NCBI GenBank assembly: GCA_009760855.2
Contig: WPIO01000028.1
Coordinates: 710,001 to 774,000, forward strand
Direction: 5' to 3'
DNA length: 64,000 bases
Source of the DNA: Cristatella mucedo
Taxonomy: Eukaryota; Bryozoa; Phylactolaemata; Cristatellidae
Numbering within the stretch: position 1 is the stretch's first letter; each line of letters starts with the position of its first letter. Shown here one piece after another: positions 54,196 to 63,970 of this stretch. A program made the translations under genes and the position numbers. The notes below the pieces were generated by a model. The model saw nothing but the letters and a program-made list of their open reading frames with translations, was not told where the DNA came from and did no database searches.

Positions 54196-57100
54196 GTGGG
54201 CCATAGGATATGTCTTTTCAGACTGGCCAGCTGTTAAGAGGAAGTATTTTGCCGGGAAGGGGAAGGTTGGGGGTGGTGCTACTCTTGCGTTACGACTTCT
54301 CACCAGTAGCCTGCAGCTTTTAATCTAGCTATTGATGCAAATCGGCAAGGGGCTGCCGAAGGCTGCTACGGCTGGCGTAGTGAGCAATGTGGAAGTCAGG
54401 CACTATCTTACCACAGGCTCTGGGCAGCTGATGTAGAATGATTATAAGCCGGAACTACCTGGATGCTGCCGGACTATCTGAACCAGAGGCCGGTAAACTC
54501 CGGCCTTTAGGCCAGATCCGGCCTAGCAAGTGCTCCAGTCCGGCCTAGCGCCCCCCTGGTTATTTATTGATGGATCCAACCTAATTGAGTTGTCGAGGTT
54601 TTCTTTCCCTTCACTGCAGAGGTACCTGACAGAGTATCCCAACTAACGAATTTTCGAGACACGAGCCGTCTCTCGGCAGCTTTTTGCTTTTGAGTTGAGA
54701 ACTGTTGATGTGCTTGATTTTGCTTCGATTGTGCTTGATTTTGCTTTTGGCAGTATGATTTTAGAACTGCAACTTTGCTTTGCACGTGGCTAATGGTGGC
54801 AGCCCTTAGCCGTGACGAATTTTCGTCAGAAAGTGTTAGTGCAGAGGTCGACAAAATCTGGCCTTTATGCCAGATAGGCTTGCACTCCGGTTCGACCTAA
54901 AGCCACCCTAGCTATTTATAGTTGGATCCGGCCATAATTAATAATTATAATAATAATAAACCTGGAATTGCACCCTGGAGAAAATTCAACCTCTTTCTAG
55001 GTGCTTTACATTTGCTGCAAAAGAAGCACGATCGAATGGTTAATAATTGAATTGTTGCGGTTTTGTTCCCCTTCATTACTGCTGGTTGCAGTTCAAACTG
55101 TTGCCCATGTTAATTTTTAGAACCGATGTCAGGTGCTTGTATGAACAGAAGCTCGTGGCCTGGTTGGTGTGATAAATGTCTGCCCCTCAGTTGTGGCTTT
55201 TTGTTTGTTTGTTCGTCTGGCCTTGCCCACTCCGGCAGGCCGGCAGAGTGGGCCAGGTTTCTTCTGGCCCAGTGTGCCTTCTTGACCTCCTGAAATGGCC
55301 TGGTGGTCCGAAATCTTTGCCGACCTCTGATCTAGACTGTGAAGCACCCACTGCAGTCGGTTAATTTCATTCCTCCATCGTTAACTAACATCATTAATAA
55401 GTCATTAGCCTCAGGTCATGTCCCGGCACCTTTCAAAAAAGCTTTAGTCAGGCCACTTCTCAAGAAAGCGTCACTAGACCAAAAGAACTTTGAGCAATTA
55501 CCACCTAGTCTCCCTTCTACCATTCCTATAAAGACACTGGTCGTGGTGGACCAGCTGAACTCGTATATTGAAACATCAAACCTTGCTAGTAAGTTTCAGT
55601 CTGGCTTTAGAGCTAATCACTCCACAGAGTCAGCATTGCTTAGGGTGTACAACGACCTACTTAGGAATGCAGACATAAGTAGAGTGTCTCTGCTTGTTTT
55701 GCTCGATCTTTCGGCAGCTTTTGATACTATCGATCACAATGTGCTTCTAGAGCGCCTCTCATCTCGCCTGGGCATCACTGACACTGCTTTGCAATGGTTC
55801 AGGTCCTATCTCAGTGGGAGACTCCAGAGTATTGACGTGAACGGACAAAGATCATCCGAAGTACCTTTGGGATATGGGGTACCTCAGGGCGCCGTGCTAG
55901 GTCCGGTTCTTTTCACGGTTTATACTCTCCCTCTTGCTGATGTGATTGCCAGGCACAATCTAGGCTTTCACTTCTATGCGGATGACACTCAGTTGTACCT
56001 TTGCTTTCATCCCACCCAGCCTTCGAGCACCTCGAATTCTCTCAACTCACTTGCTGCATGTATTGATGACGTCCGCACATGAATTTAAGTTGGTCCATGC
56101 ATTTGAGTCATCCCGTCTTGACTTCTGTAACTCACTGCTTGCTGGCCTACCGGCATGTACAATTAGGTGATTACAGCTGGTGCAAAACTCAGTGTCATTC
56201 TGCGAGCAATAGCCTGCCAGCGATGAGGCCTGGCCACAAGACCCGGTGCCCCTCCTGCCCGACCGAAAGTTGGCTCAGGCTGCACGACCAGCCACTTCCA
56301 GGCTTCCCACGATCAGCTGCCTTCGGCAGGTCAAGGTCTGGCTCCTCCTTGGGATGATTAACCTTCAACATGACCCCGATGGCACTACTGTGCAGAAGCT
56401 GGCTGCAGTGGATCGTCACACTTCGACCACTGGGAAGCAGCAGCTTGGCAACTGGTCGATAAGCCACACCTCCCAAGCCACTCATTATCTGAGGGTGGGT
56501 GGGTGGGTGGGTGGTTGATCGGTGCTGAGGCAGGCTGCTGCTAGCTGCCAGAGCTGCATGCTCCGCCTACTAGGATAATGAAGGTTGTTGCATAAGAATT
56601 GTGAAAGTAAGCTCCACCTACAGTGTTGGACATGCAGAGCGAAAGCTTCTGTCGCCAACGGTCTTTAAGCGTAGGAATGGAACAGCTATTATACTGTCCA
56701 TAAAACTCTTGGGGGCACAAGGAGACTGAAGCTGGTGCAGTAGTACAGCTAGGCATGAAGGGCCCCAGTGACGATGGGCCTTTTGGGTCATAGTAAGAAT
56801 TATGCTCTGTATCCGTTGATCGGCCGAGAGTCATCGCTGCTCCTTCAGCAAAGGAGACACGTCGCTGAACTTCTAGGATCTGTTGACTAGCTGAACTGCT
56901 GCCATACTCACCACCAGCTACAGCTGCTTAGTGCCTTTTTTGGTAGCCCAGCCAAAACTGAAAAACAGTAGTACAGCCTAGAGAGAACCAGAGAGCTAGT
57001 AAAAGATTGTTGAAGGTTTTAGGTTGAGCTTCAAGAGTTTGCTATCTGCAATAATGTTTCATGCAAGTACAATTACCTTCCTGGTGCATTATTTCTCGGT

Positions 57101-60100
57101 ATCTATTTGATTGAATCGCTCTGATCTTGCTGTGGCCATGCAGTTGCAGTAGCCTTTGCGACCATCGGTACGTCGTCAGACATATCGCATGCCTTATACG
57201 ATCGTATGATGCATGTACGGTGGACCCCCGCAGAGAGATCGGCACCTGGCTGCCGACCTCGACTTCATGCAGTGGCTCTGCTCTCTGATGCTGTGCCTGC
57301 CTTTGCCCCAAAGGTCACGAAGGTGCTTGACATTGGCACCCCCATTATTGAAGACCTGCTGGCTGCTCCCGGCCAGCCTGCTGCCAGCAACTCGGTGCAG
57401 CAGAAGAGGTTCATCGAGCAGGAGGCCGTCATGTATCCACTCTACGCCTGCGGCGTCGTGGTCGCCTTCTGCCTTCTCGTCACCATGCTGTGCGCGCTCA
57501 TTTTCTGTTGCGGCCAGCGCTCTAACAGCGACGACGCCGACCCGAGCGAATTCTGGGTAAACGTGCGCGCCATCCTCGTCATGCTCCTTTGTGAGACTCC
57601 GCCATCGCCACGGGCACTCGAGCAGCAGGAGATCGAGATCATACCGGTGACGTTCAATGCATACGAGTACTCCGGCAGCAACATGCTGTGGGCCGGCATC
57701 GTAACCAGACTGTTCGAGCAGATCGAGAGCGCGTTTGGCCGCTGGAAGGTCCGCTTCTATCGCATGTTCGTCCGGCACACGGTGCCGCACGTGCACGACG
57801 AGCACGTCGTTGTTGCCGCCGCTTCGCTGCTGGCGGCGGCAATGGCCGAGGATGGCGACTGTCAGCCACAGGAACAGCAGTCGGCGACCCATTACAGCGA
57901 CGACAGCTGTAGGGGCGAGCAGAAAGGCTCGGTCGGCCACCGCCGAGGCAGCAGCCGGGGAGGCCGCTGCTGCAGTGGCCGAGCTGCCGCCGGATCGCAG
58001 CCGCCGAGCGAGCTCGATGTTCTCGTCCATTCGGCCACGTGGAAGCGCATGCCGTACGCCGTGCTCGCCGGCAACGTGATTGCCCTGCTCTCGCTCTCCA
58101 TTCTCATCGTAGTGTTGTTCGCTGTGAAGGCTGGCACCGCCAAGCTGGCGACCATCGAACAAGGCATCCAGATCGCTGCTGGCGCTCTGTTCGGCGTCAC
58201 CGTGCTCACACAGGCGCAAAAGATCTGGGCCCTGGTGAGGGTCGTCTGGTCGTCACAGTCAAGCGAGGTGGTGAAGGAGACGCTTGGGCGTGCCGGCAAG
58301 CCTGACTTTAGCGAGCACCTGGGCTTCATGCACGACGTTTGCTGCCAAGTGGCCAAAGTGACCGACTTCGTTAAGCTGATGGAGCGGCTCTACCGAAAAC
58401 GCTTCCGCGTGCTTGTCATCTTCGACGCGCTGGACCGCTGCGAGCTGCCCAAGATCGTTCACATCATCGAGGCTGTGAACCTGCTGCTGTCTGACGAGGA
58501 GTCACACTTCGTCACGGTGCTCGCCGTCGACCACAACTCGGTCAATCAGGCCCTGGTCGGCAAGGTGACGGGCAACAGCGCACAGTTCATGCAGCAGCTC
58601 TTTCAGGTGCGCTTCTGCATGCCTGACTACTGCGAGCAGGACGTCAAGCTGGCGCTGAGCAGGAACTGCACCGGAGGTGGCGGCAGCTGCAGCGCCGGGA
58701 GAGCGATGCACGGCGACGTCGGCGGCTGTGGTCAACCTGCCGGCAGCGGTGGTTTCGTCGAGTGGCAGCTGAGCAACGACTCATCGACAACGGCGGCGCG
58801 CAAAGCTCGTGAGGCCGTCGCCGCAACTGCCCGGCCGGCGTTGACCTGCTCGCTCAGAGAGCACGCCGACAGGGCAGTGAGGCAGCAGCAGCAGGAGGAG
58901 AGCTTCGAGCTGACGTCTCTGGCAGCCAGAGAGACCAAGGATCTAGAGCGCCTTCGACAGAAACTGTGCCGGTGGCTGGTAAGCGCAGCTTCGTCTCTGC
59001 AGTGGCTTGAGGCCGCCATGTCTCGGCGGTGTCTGGCGACAGACGGATAAGCACTTCGAACGATGAGTCTTGTGTATAGCAACCTAAGAGAGCTCGATCT
59101 CGACTCAGGCGCTTTGTAATTTGCCGAAAGAGAAACAATAACCAATAGTTAATGAAAAGCGAGGTATCCTGCTTAAGCATGCAAAACACACAATTATCGT
59201 GCATGCGAAAGCTCACAAAGCACCCTGGTCAGCCACTGATTTGTAGTACTCCCCGTTAGTAACACTCACTCAATCGTGCACAGGTCAGCAGTCTTCGATA
59301 GCTAGAGGGGCTGTGAATCCGACTCACTTTCATTAGTCTATAGTCATGCACTCACCTATTGTCTTAGGTAACACTAATGGAGCTACTAGGCTGTATCCCT
59401 AGTCCCCTGCCCCTCGTTATCCCAATCTAGAAAGGAGATACAGCATGGGCTAGAGTTATGATCCGGTATAGAGGTGCCACACAACTACTAACTTTGTTTG
59501 AGAGCTGTTGAAATGGTTGCCTTTGTAGCTCGATGGTCAGACGATTGGGCAGGTCAACGGGAAAACTGCGTGTTCATATCCCTCCAAGCCTACAAGTTGC
59601 CTATTCTTAGACCTTCGGGCCTTCGTATATTGTGTTGGAAGAATATTGAAACTAGTTTAGCGATTTGTCAGATCTCATCAAACAGATCGGTCCTAATAAA
59701 TACGGCTTAGTTTACTGGCTGCGACTGCATGTGACATGCTGAGGACTCGGCATTATATCGTTAACATCAATCAGGTCATCGGTGCCAATCCTTAGGATTT
59801 ACACCATCAAAAGCAAGCAATGTACCAAAATCTGCTGTTATGGAATGTGACAGAGTCCGACTAAGAACTACTTCGTTTTCGGCCCTTATGCTGTAATATT
59901 CAACAATCTAACCTGATCTCCTGCAAGCAGTGTATCGACTTCAATGTTCTGTCACTCGCCTTTAGGCACCTTCATTCACTTGCTGTGGCCTACCCTTCTG
60001 AAAGATTATCCAATCTGTTCTAATCTAATCTATCTCAATCTAATCGATGCTCCTCTGACTCTGCTCGTTTGGTTGTGCCTCTAGCAAAGTTCAAATCGCT

Positions 60101-62209
60101 AGGAAAAGCCTTTTTTCCTATGATTATATAGCCTTCAACTTACTGCTGATTGATTTTACGCTGCTCCTGATTTTACGAAATTCAAAAAAGCTTATAACTG
60201 TTAAATACACATCTGTTTCCCCAGTCTCCATCTAGATCAATTGTCCTTCGTGTGCTTTTGCTCAGACATTGTCGATGTCTTTGCTAACTAATTAACATGC
60301 TTCCTCTCCAGCATATGTGAAGTGCCTAGAAAAAGACTTGGTTCTCTGGGGGTACTATATATCTTTTATTATTACTACTATTTTTCCGGCCGCCAGACTT
60401 CTGGGAGTACACTGTGTGTTGGATCCAAGTTGAACCGTCTTTCTGCTTGCAAACCCTTTCGAGCCATTTGTCTTAATGGTGTACTGTACTACTTGTGGTA
60501 GCTCGTGAAAAGTCGCCGCACTCAAAAAAGCCAGCCGGCAAACACAGTCTGTTGTCCCGTCCACGTTTTGTGCACTTAGACAGGAGCGACCATACGTCCA
60601 GAATATCTCTAGGTACCTGGATGGTGTCTGATTCCTGATTGTCCATATGTCTTAGGGTAGTAAATCGTACTCTTCTTTACTTTCGGAGGTAGTTAATAGC
60701 TGGCTCACTTTTGCTTTGATGATCTTTATCATTTTATCATAATTGGTCTAGTGAAGGGCCTTTTAATTTTAGTTTCTGGTTACTACTGTTTGTAATGTGT
60801 ACACTTGAATATGTTTTAATCGTATCATTTCCTTTGAGTCATCTGAATCTTATCCATTTCTACATTGATTAGCATTTATATAATTTGGTAATTAAACCTC
60901 AAAAGAGTGTAAATGTCTTATCTGAATTATGCGTTTGCTTCTTGTATCCATACCTAACTGTAGTCATTGTGATGTTGAATTACCTACAGGGTACTGTATG
61001 GCTGTGTTCTTCTGCTTACTATATCGTGTTTCCTTTGAAGCAAATGTAAAGACCCGGAAAGAGATTGAGTTCTCTGAGGGTGCTTTACCAATTGTATTAT
61101 TATTATTATTACCAGGGCCTTCTGTGCCCCGGTAGGACATGTTTGATTAGCTCTGTGATTCCATGGTAGGCAACTTTCGTTAGGCTGCATTTTCATAAGG
61201 CATGAGCAAGTTCCCGGTCACACTTTTAGTAGAAGTAAGCCGTGCGGTCCATACTCCAGTGAGCTGCAGTCTTTGTAAGGCTGAATTGTATTGTGCTATA
61301 GTGAACTTGCTGAGCTCTTAAAGTGTAGTGCCCTTAGCCGAGATGCTGCTAGCACGGTTATTTCGGTTCCTATTGTACTGTACACTCTACAACAAGTGGA
61401 AAAATTATGGCTGTGCATTCATTAAACTGACTGGATTTGGCATTGGTACAGGTTAATTCGCTGTTAACGTATGTGTCCTCTATCTGCTTCGTTTTTACTT
61501 CAAGCCATTTTATTTTCTTTGCTCTTTTCTGCAATGACTTGGTTTTTCTGCCGATGCCCCGGCATACGGCATGGTCATGTTCAAAATGTCAGATTAGATG
61601 TTTAGATGTTATAGTGTTTTCGGCCCTGCGGTCGTCAGTGTCACAGACTTGGGGGGTGTGGACACCGTGTTCCCATTGGTTGAGACCCGCTGACAGCAGA
61701 ACGTTTGGCTTGGAGCTGGTCAATAGACAGTCACAGTAATCGGCTCGGTTCCGAGTGCCGTGGCTGCACTCGAAAAACGAGACGACAGCCCGAAAAGCCC
61801 CTCCTTAGATATAAGAGTGCCTTCACCTGGCCTCCATTCTGGCTCGTTGCATCCATGCCAGCAGATTAGAACGAGCGAATTTTATCGCTGTAGACGCTGG
61901 TGGCCGTCGACGAGCTAAGCCGAAGCAGCCAGCTGCTGCCGCTCTCCTACAAGTTCGTTCGAGACCTGCGCAACGTCGTCTTCTGCACTCTGTGCATGTG
62001 GACCCGGCGCCGAGTCCAGTCGGCGAGCCGCAACATTGTGCAGCTGGAGGCACAGCTGGCGCCACTCTGCCGCCTGTTTGCCTGCTGGATATTTCTCGTC
62101 GAAGTGTGGCCGTACCGATGCAGCTGGATTCTTTATCACGTCGGCACGATGGAGGAGCACTCTCTGGGCTCGGGCAAGGTGGCCGCCTCGAAGCGCCTAG
62201 CCTCACGAG
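44904..62209 (+). CDS. KAP-family P-loop NTPase, Kidins220-like core, copy 2 (gene span, 3' end outside window)
   Basis: Five exons in the window: 44904-44978, 51946-52282, 52898-53175, 57314-58978, 61894-62209. Phases 0, 1, 0, 0, 1 as in copy 1; about 890 residues here, and a sixth exon is expected from about 64049. Same domain order as copy 1. Walker A reads GPRSSGKT (109-116), with Gly112 of copy 1 replaced by Ser but the GxxxxGKT pattern kept. Walker B reads [11 protein letters not shown]. Exon 3 is three codons shorter and exon 4 nine codons longer, mostly in the Ala/Gly/Ser-rich segment (58670-58750). All indels are multiples of three and no stop is present, so selection on the protein is likely. 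Confidence 0.87.
45295..47869 (-). mobile_element. LINE-2 (CR1/L2-like), 5' truncated, inserted in intron 1 of copy 2
   Basis: About 2.6 kb. The left edge is its 3' end: (TAA)n, hairpin tail, 3' UTR. Moving right on the minus strand: ORF end (45616-45921), post-RT region (45651-46109), RT core 46274-46726 with [28 protein letters not shown] and [12 protein letters not shown]-terminal RT blocks (46891-47112) and the endonuclease-RT linker (47410-47622, [13 protein letters not shown]). Several frameshifts and stops. Copy 1 lacks it: 'cttgctccc' there runs directly into the CT tract (11798), so insertion followed the duplication. Confidence 0.9.
47870..47996. repeat. polypyrimidine tract, copy 2
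   Basis: Counterpart of the CT tract in copy 1; also contains (ATCT)n-like 'atctatctatct'. Confidence 0.95.
47997..49639. other. intron 1 of copy 2, conserved with copy 1
   Basis: Matches 11997-13289 with small private insertions (about 48510-48580 and 49190-49480). No exon recognised. Confidence 0.55.
49900..50040 (+). mobile_element. SINE-A, forward, degenerate
   Basis: 'tctggtttagccctcgggtaagatgctcgc' A-box region, 'gaattcgagccctgctgcatata' B-box region, decayed tail 'gatatagatagattacatta...gttttgcaaatg'. Lies in sequence private to copy 2. Confidence 0.65.
50045..50475 (+). mobile_element. LINE-2 3' end
   Basis: Close relative of 38095-38485: 'accaatacctcgtacaaacctcaaatcctttggagacc', 'cccctgacttgaccacattt', 'gcacctagaaagagattgagttctctgagggcgct', then (ATT)n and (AGT)n. 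Confidence 0.85.
50700..50870 (+). mobile_element. SINE-B, forward (shared insertion)
   Basis: Counterpart of 13290-13445; body 'ctgcaagctgtggtgatagccgtgaaggctcttctgctgcta'. Confidence 0.8.
51389..51448. repeat. 31-bp tandem duplication, copy 2 only
   Basis: 'ttggacaaaaggcaagatcg' and the following bases are repeated at 51389 and 51420; copy 1 has one unit near 13972. Confidence 0.9.
51946..52282 (+). CDS. KAP copy 2 exon 2, Walker A exon
   Basis: Acceptor gtatccag|AGC, donor TTGG|gtgagt, 337 bp as in copy 1. The lead ([20 protein letters not shown]) is more diverged than the rest, which is nearly identical. Walker A is GPRSSGKT. The + frame runs far upstream of the acceptor by chance. Confidence 0.88.
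52470..52770 (+). mobile_element. LTR-like element, 3' truncated (shared)
   Basis: Counterpart of 15661-16041: palindrome at 52604-52618, TATA-like 'ctatatgtacct', 'gtgaataaagattgagtctca'. After 'tttaccactcccat' it jumps to SINE-B-derived sequence, so the U5-like part is deleted. Confidence 0.55.
52898..53175 (+). CDS. KAP copy 2 exon 3, first membrane segment
   Basis: Acceptor ccttgcag|GT, donor ACG|gtaatc (weak; aag|gtcagt upstream is an alternative), 278 bp. Same hydrophobic segment as copy 1; three codons shorter in the Ser/Thr-rich end. Confidence 0.75.
53640..54483. other. copy-2-only intron 3 sequence with (GA)n
   Basis: No exon recognised. Contains a perfect (GA)n array at about 54127-54193, whose Arg/Glu frames are artefacts. 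Confidence 0.5.
54484..55329. mobile_element. hAT-like non-autonomous DNA element
   Basis: Left end CAGAGGCCGGTAAAC (54484) and right end, read in reverse, CAGAGGTCGGCAAAG (55329 inward) form terminal inverted repeats. The 8 bp outside the ends are ATCTGAAC and ATCTAGAC, a decayed 8-bp target duplication as hAT elements make. A second left-end-like unit (cagaggtcgacaaaatctggcc) begins at 54842, and a reverse LINE-2 tail lies at about 54955-55040, so the element is composite. No transposase frame is recognised. Confidence 0.6.
55360..56200 (+). mobile_element. LINE-2 RT fragment, internally deleted
   Basis: The + frame 55339-56082 shows [30 protein letters not shown], then RT blocks [33 protein letters not shown] and [14 protein letters not shown]. 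Near 56080 it jumps to [23 protein letters not shown], so the region between (the DDKT... block and thumb start) is deleted. A local frameshift disrupts the NYRPVSLLP block near 55500. Only in copy 2. Confidence 0.88.
56201..56559. other. GC-rich copy-2-only segment
   Basis: Unassigned; ends with a (GGGT)n run at about 56491-56516. Open frames exist on both strands but none is supported. Confidence 0.3.
56560..57110 (-). mobile_element. LINE-1 3' fragment, reverse (shared insertion)
   Basis: Counterpart of 20865-21550, left end shortened; includes 'gcatgaagggcccc' and 'tttttggtagcccagccaaaa'. Confidence 0.8.
57314..58978 (+). CDS. KAP copy 2 exon 4, main NTPase exon
   Basis: 555 codons, phase 0 both ends; acceptor gccccaaag|GTC, donor TGGCTG|gtaagc. 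Carries the same membrane segments, [19 protein letters not shown], and Walker [16 protein letters not shown], again with Ala at the second acidic position. Relative to copy 1 it has a shorter Gln-rich stretch, an extra VTKVLDI-type start, and a Gly/Ser/His insertion ([14 protein letters not shown]) after the LSRNC block. Minus-strand frames across it are shadows. Confidence 0.92.
59070..59340 (-). mobile_element. LINE-2-like 3' end, reverse (shared insertion)
   Basis: Counterpart of 23655-24000: 'agcaacctaagagagctcgatctcgactcaggcgctttg', 'aagagaaacaataaccaatagtt'. Confidence 0.6.
59510..59600 (+). mobile_element. SINE-C, tRNA-like head (shared)
   Basis: Counterpart of 24308-24400; the B-box region has decayed further. 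Confidence 0.4.
60050..60385 (+). mobile_element. LINE-2-like 3' end (shared insertion)
   Basis: Counterpart of 24800-25180, with tail 'gcctagaaaaagacttggttctctgggg' and ATT-rich end. Confidence 0.7.
60390..61893. other. intron 4 of copy 2
   Basis: Conserved with copy 1; no exon recognised. Part (about 61190-61400) is almost identical to copy 1. Confidence 0.5.
61030..61115 (+). mobile_element. very short LINE-2 tail insertion, copy 2 only
   Basis: 'gcaaatgtaaagacccggaaagagattgagttctctgagggtgctttaccaattg' and (TTA)n sit where copy 1 reads 'ctgcctactaccagagcc' (about 25845). Probably an extreme 5' truncation of LINE-2. Confidence 0.8.
61894..62209 (+). CDS. KAP copy 2 exon 5, WPYR exon
   Basis: Acceptor cgctgtag|ACG, donor CACGAG|gtgagc, 316 bp, phase 0 in and 1 out. 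It has only a few substitutions relative to copy 1 (for example YKFVRDL for YKCVRDL), and the flanking introns are equally close. Confidence 0.88.
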
Positions 62210-62290
62210 GTGAGCTGCTAGCTGCTAGGTGATGCAGCAGCAGCGTGGACCGCTCTACCTGCGGCCGTCATGGCAGCAGCGGCGTCCGTG

Positions 62291-62345
62291 CGTTCGTCTG
62301 CCGCAGGCTCCTGTGCGCGGCTGAAGAAGTTGACGTTCGTCTGCC
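62291..62345. repeat. 12-bp direct repeat bounding a 43-bp indel
   Basis: CGTTCGTCTGCC occurs at 62291-62302 and 62334-62345; copy 1 has a single occurrence and lacks the intervening bases. Confidence 0.9.
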
Positions 62346-62848
62346 ACTGTGGGTCCGTGCACGGTTGCCACTGCCAGGTGGTCGCTTTCTCGAGTGGCTT
62401 CTTATGCCAACGTGTGTATCTTTCCCGTTTGCCTTTTCGCGACGTCTTTCTCGGCAAGGCAGACACCAGCCGAACTGATGATTGCCCAGAACTGTGGAGT
62501 TCGCTTCGATGTGGCTGCGTACGCTGGGCAGGCTGGCTCGGACAGTGATGATCAAGGGGAGCCTATCGTAGGCGTCGAAGCTTCGGGGGCTCATGCTTGA
62601 GACGTTGCCGAGCATGCCAGCTGAGCGACCGAGAGTCGCATCGTGCGATAATCATCGACGTTGGAGTGCGAGATGTTTGATGGCTGCGAGGGACTAAACA
62701 ATGACCGAGAGGCCAAATCGACATGCCAAAGCTGCAAAGTGGAGGAGTGGAAGGAAGTGAGAGGTAGGACCAGCCAGTAGTCACACTGCTGCCACGTAGA
62801 ATAAGAATGAAGAAAGGGGGACATTATGGTAGGATCGGAAAAAGTGCT

Positions 62849-62849
<1 letters not shown>

Positions 62850-62908
<59 letters not shown>
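62850..62908. repeat. (CA)n microsatellite, copy 2
   Basis: About 58 bp of CA, lying exactly where copy 1 has 1.2 kb of extra sequence ending in CA-rich 'acacacacacg'. Confidence 0.97.
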
Positions 62909-62909
<1 letters not shown>

Positions 62910-63804
62910 CACAACACACACCAACGGCATGCACCGGCTGAACCTGTTATGGTCAAAGATTGGCTCTTGTATCTATGCTATGGCACGTGTGGACATGTGC
63001 ATGCACTTTACGACTTGCTTGTTGTAGACGTATCCTGCCGTTTGTGCTTAGGCTGCTTCAAGGCGATGTTGTTGACATCATACCGTTGGCTGATCGTGCC
63101 TGTTTACCTCTGTTTTATCAGCTTGATTAGATTAGTTGCAGCTCCCCACCTTTTGCCTGTTCCCTCGGCTTGTAAGCACAGCCTTCCTGTTGCCCTCCTT
63201 TCTCCAGTGTCGAAAAGAAGGATGTTTCGGGTGTTGCAATTGAAAATGCATTCCTATGACTAGTGTGTGACTTGCCTAGCAAGCTGACTACGTCCTCTGA
63301 TGACCGCGGTCGACCTTCGGTCGGCTTGCCTTGGCTGTGCTTTGTCTGCTGGAGCAGAGCACTCGATTGCATTAGAGACCTCTTTCCTGTGAGAGCCATC
63401 TATATGGTACTGTGTTGATTAGTCAGTCTACCAATGACTGTAGTTCTACTGATGCTGCAACTTGTTAAGCACTTCCTTTTAAGCTAGCTGGGGTGCAATT
63501 TCTTGCAGCTGCACTCGGCGATCAAGTGATGAGACTGTAAAGCTTCTATTCTGGCAGATCGAGTACAAACTAGCTCTTCACGTGGCTGCTTGCAGCTTTC
63601 CAAACGGTGTTCTCTCACATGCCAATTAATTAAGAGATTTGGTCAAAACTTGAATGATCGTGCAAGCTTTATTCCACAAGTTGCATTAAAGGCAGATCGA
63701 TCAAAATCGTGTCCCCTTGCCTGGGATCTAGATCTGATTGTAGTACTGAATGCGATTAATACGAAAAGTATCATCAAGTACCTCCTTTCTAGGAGATACC
63801 TGAT

Positions 63805-63970
63805 ACATTAATAAAAAAAAATGTTAGTGAATTCAACAACCTCATGTGCATAGTTACAGAGAAATTGAGGGCAATCACTGCTGCTTGCAGTGGGCAATAA
63901 AGGACCGCTCAAACCCACGACCTGGGTCCTTAAAAGCAAGCACCTAACTCCTGTGCTAAACATGTGCACT
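63805..63970 (-). mobile_element. SINE-B, reverse (shared insertion)
   Basis: Counterpart of 29815-29990, with part of the B-box region deleted. The window ends about 50 bp before the expected copy 2 exon 6. Confidence 0.75.

Noticed and set aside
54013-54328. Arg-Glu repeat frames and Ser-Leu frames opposite
   Set aside because: (GA)n microsatellite artefact.
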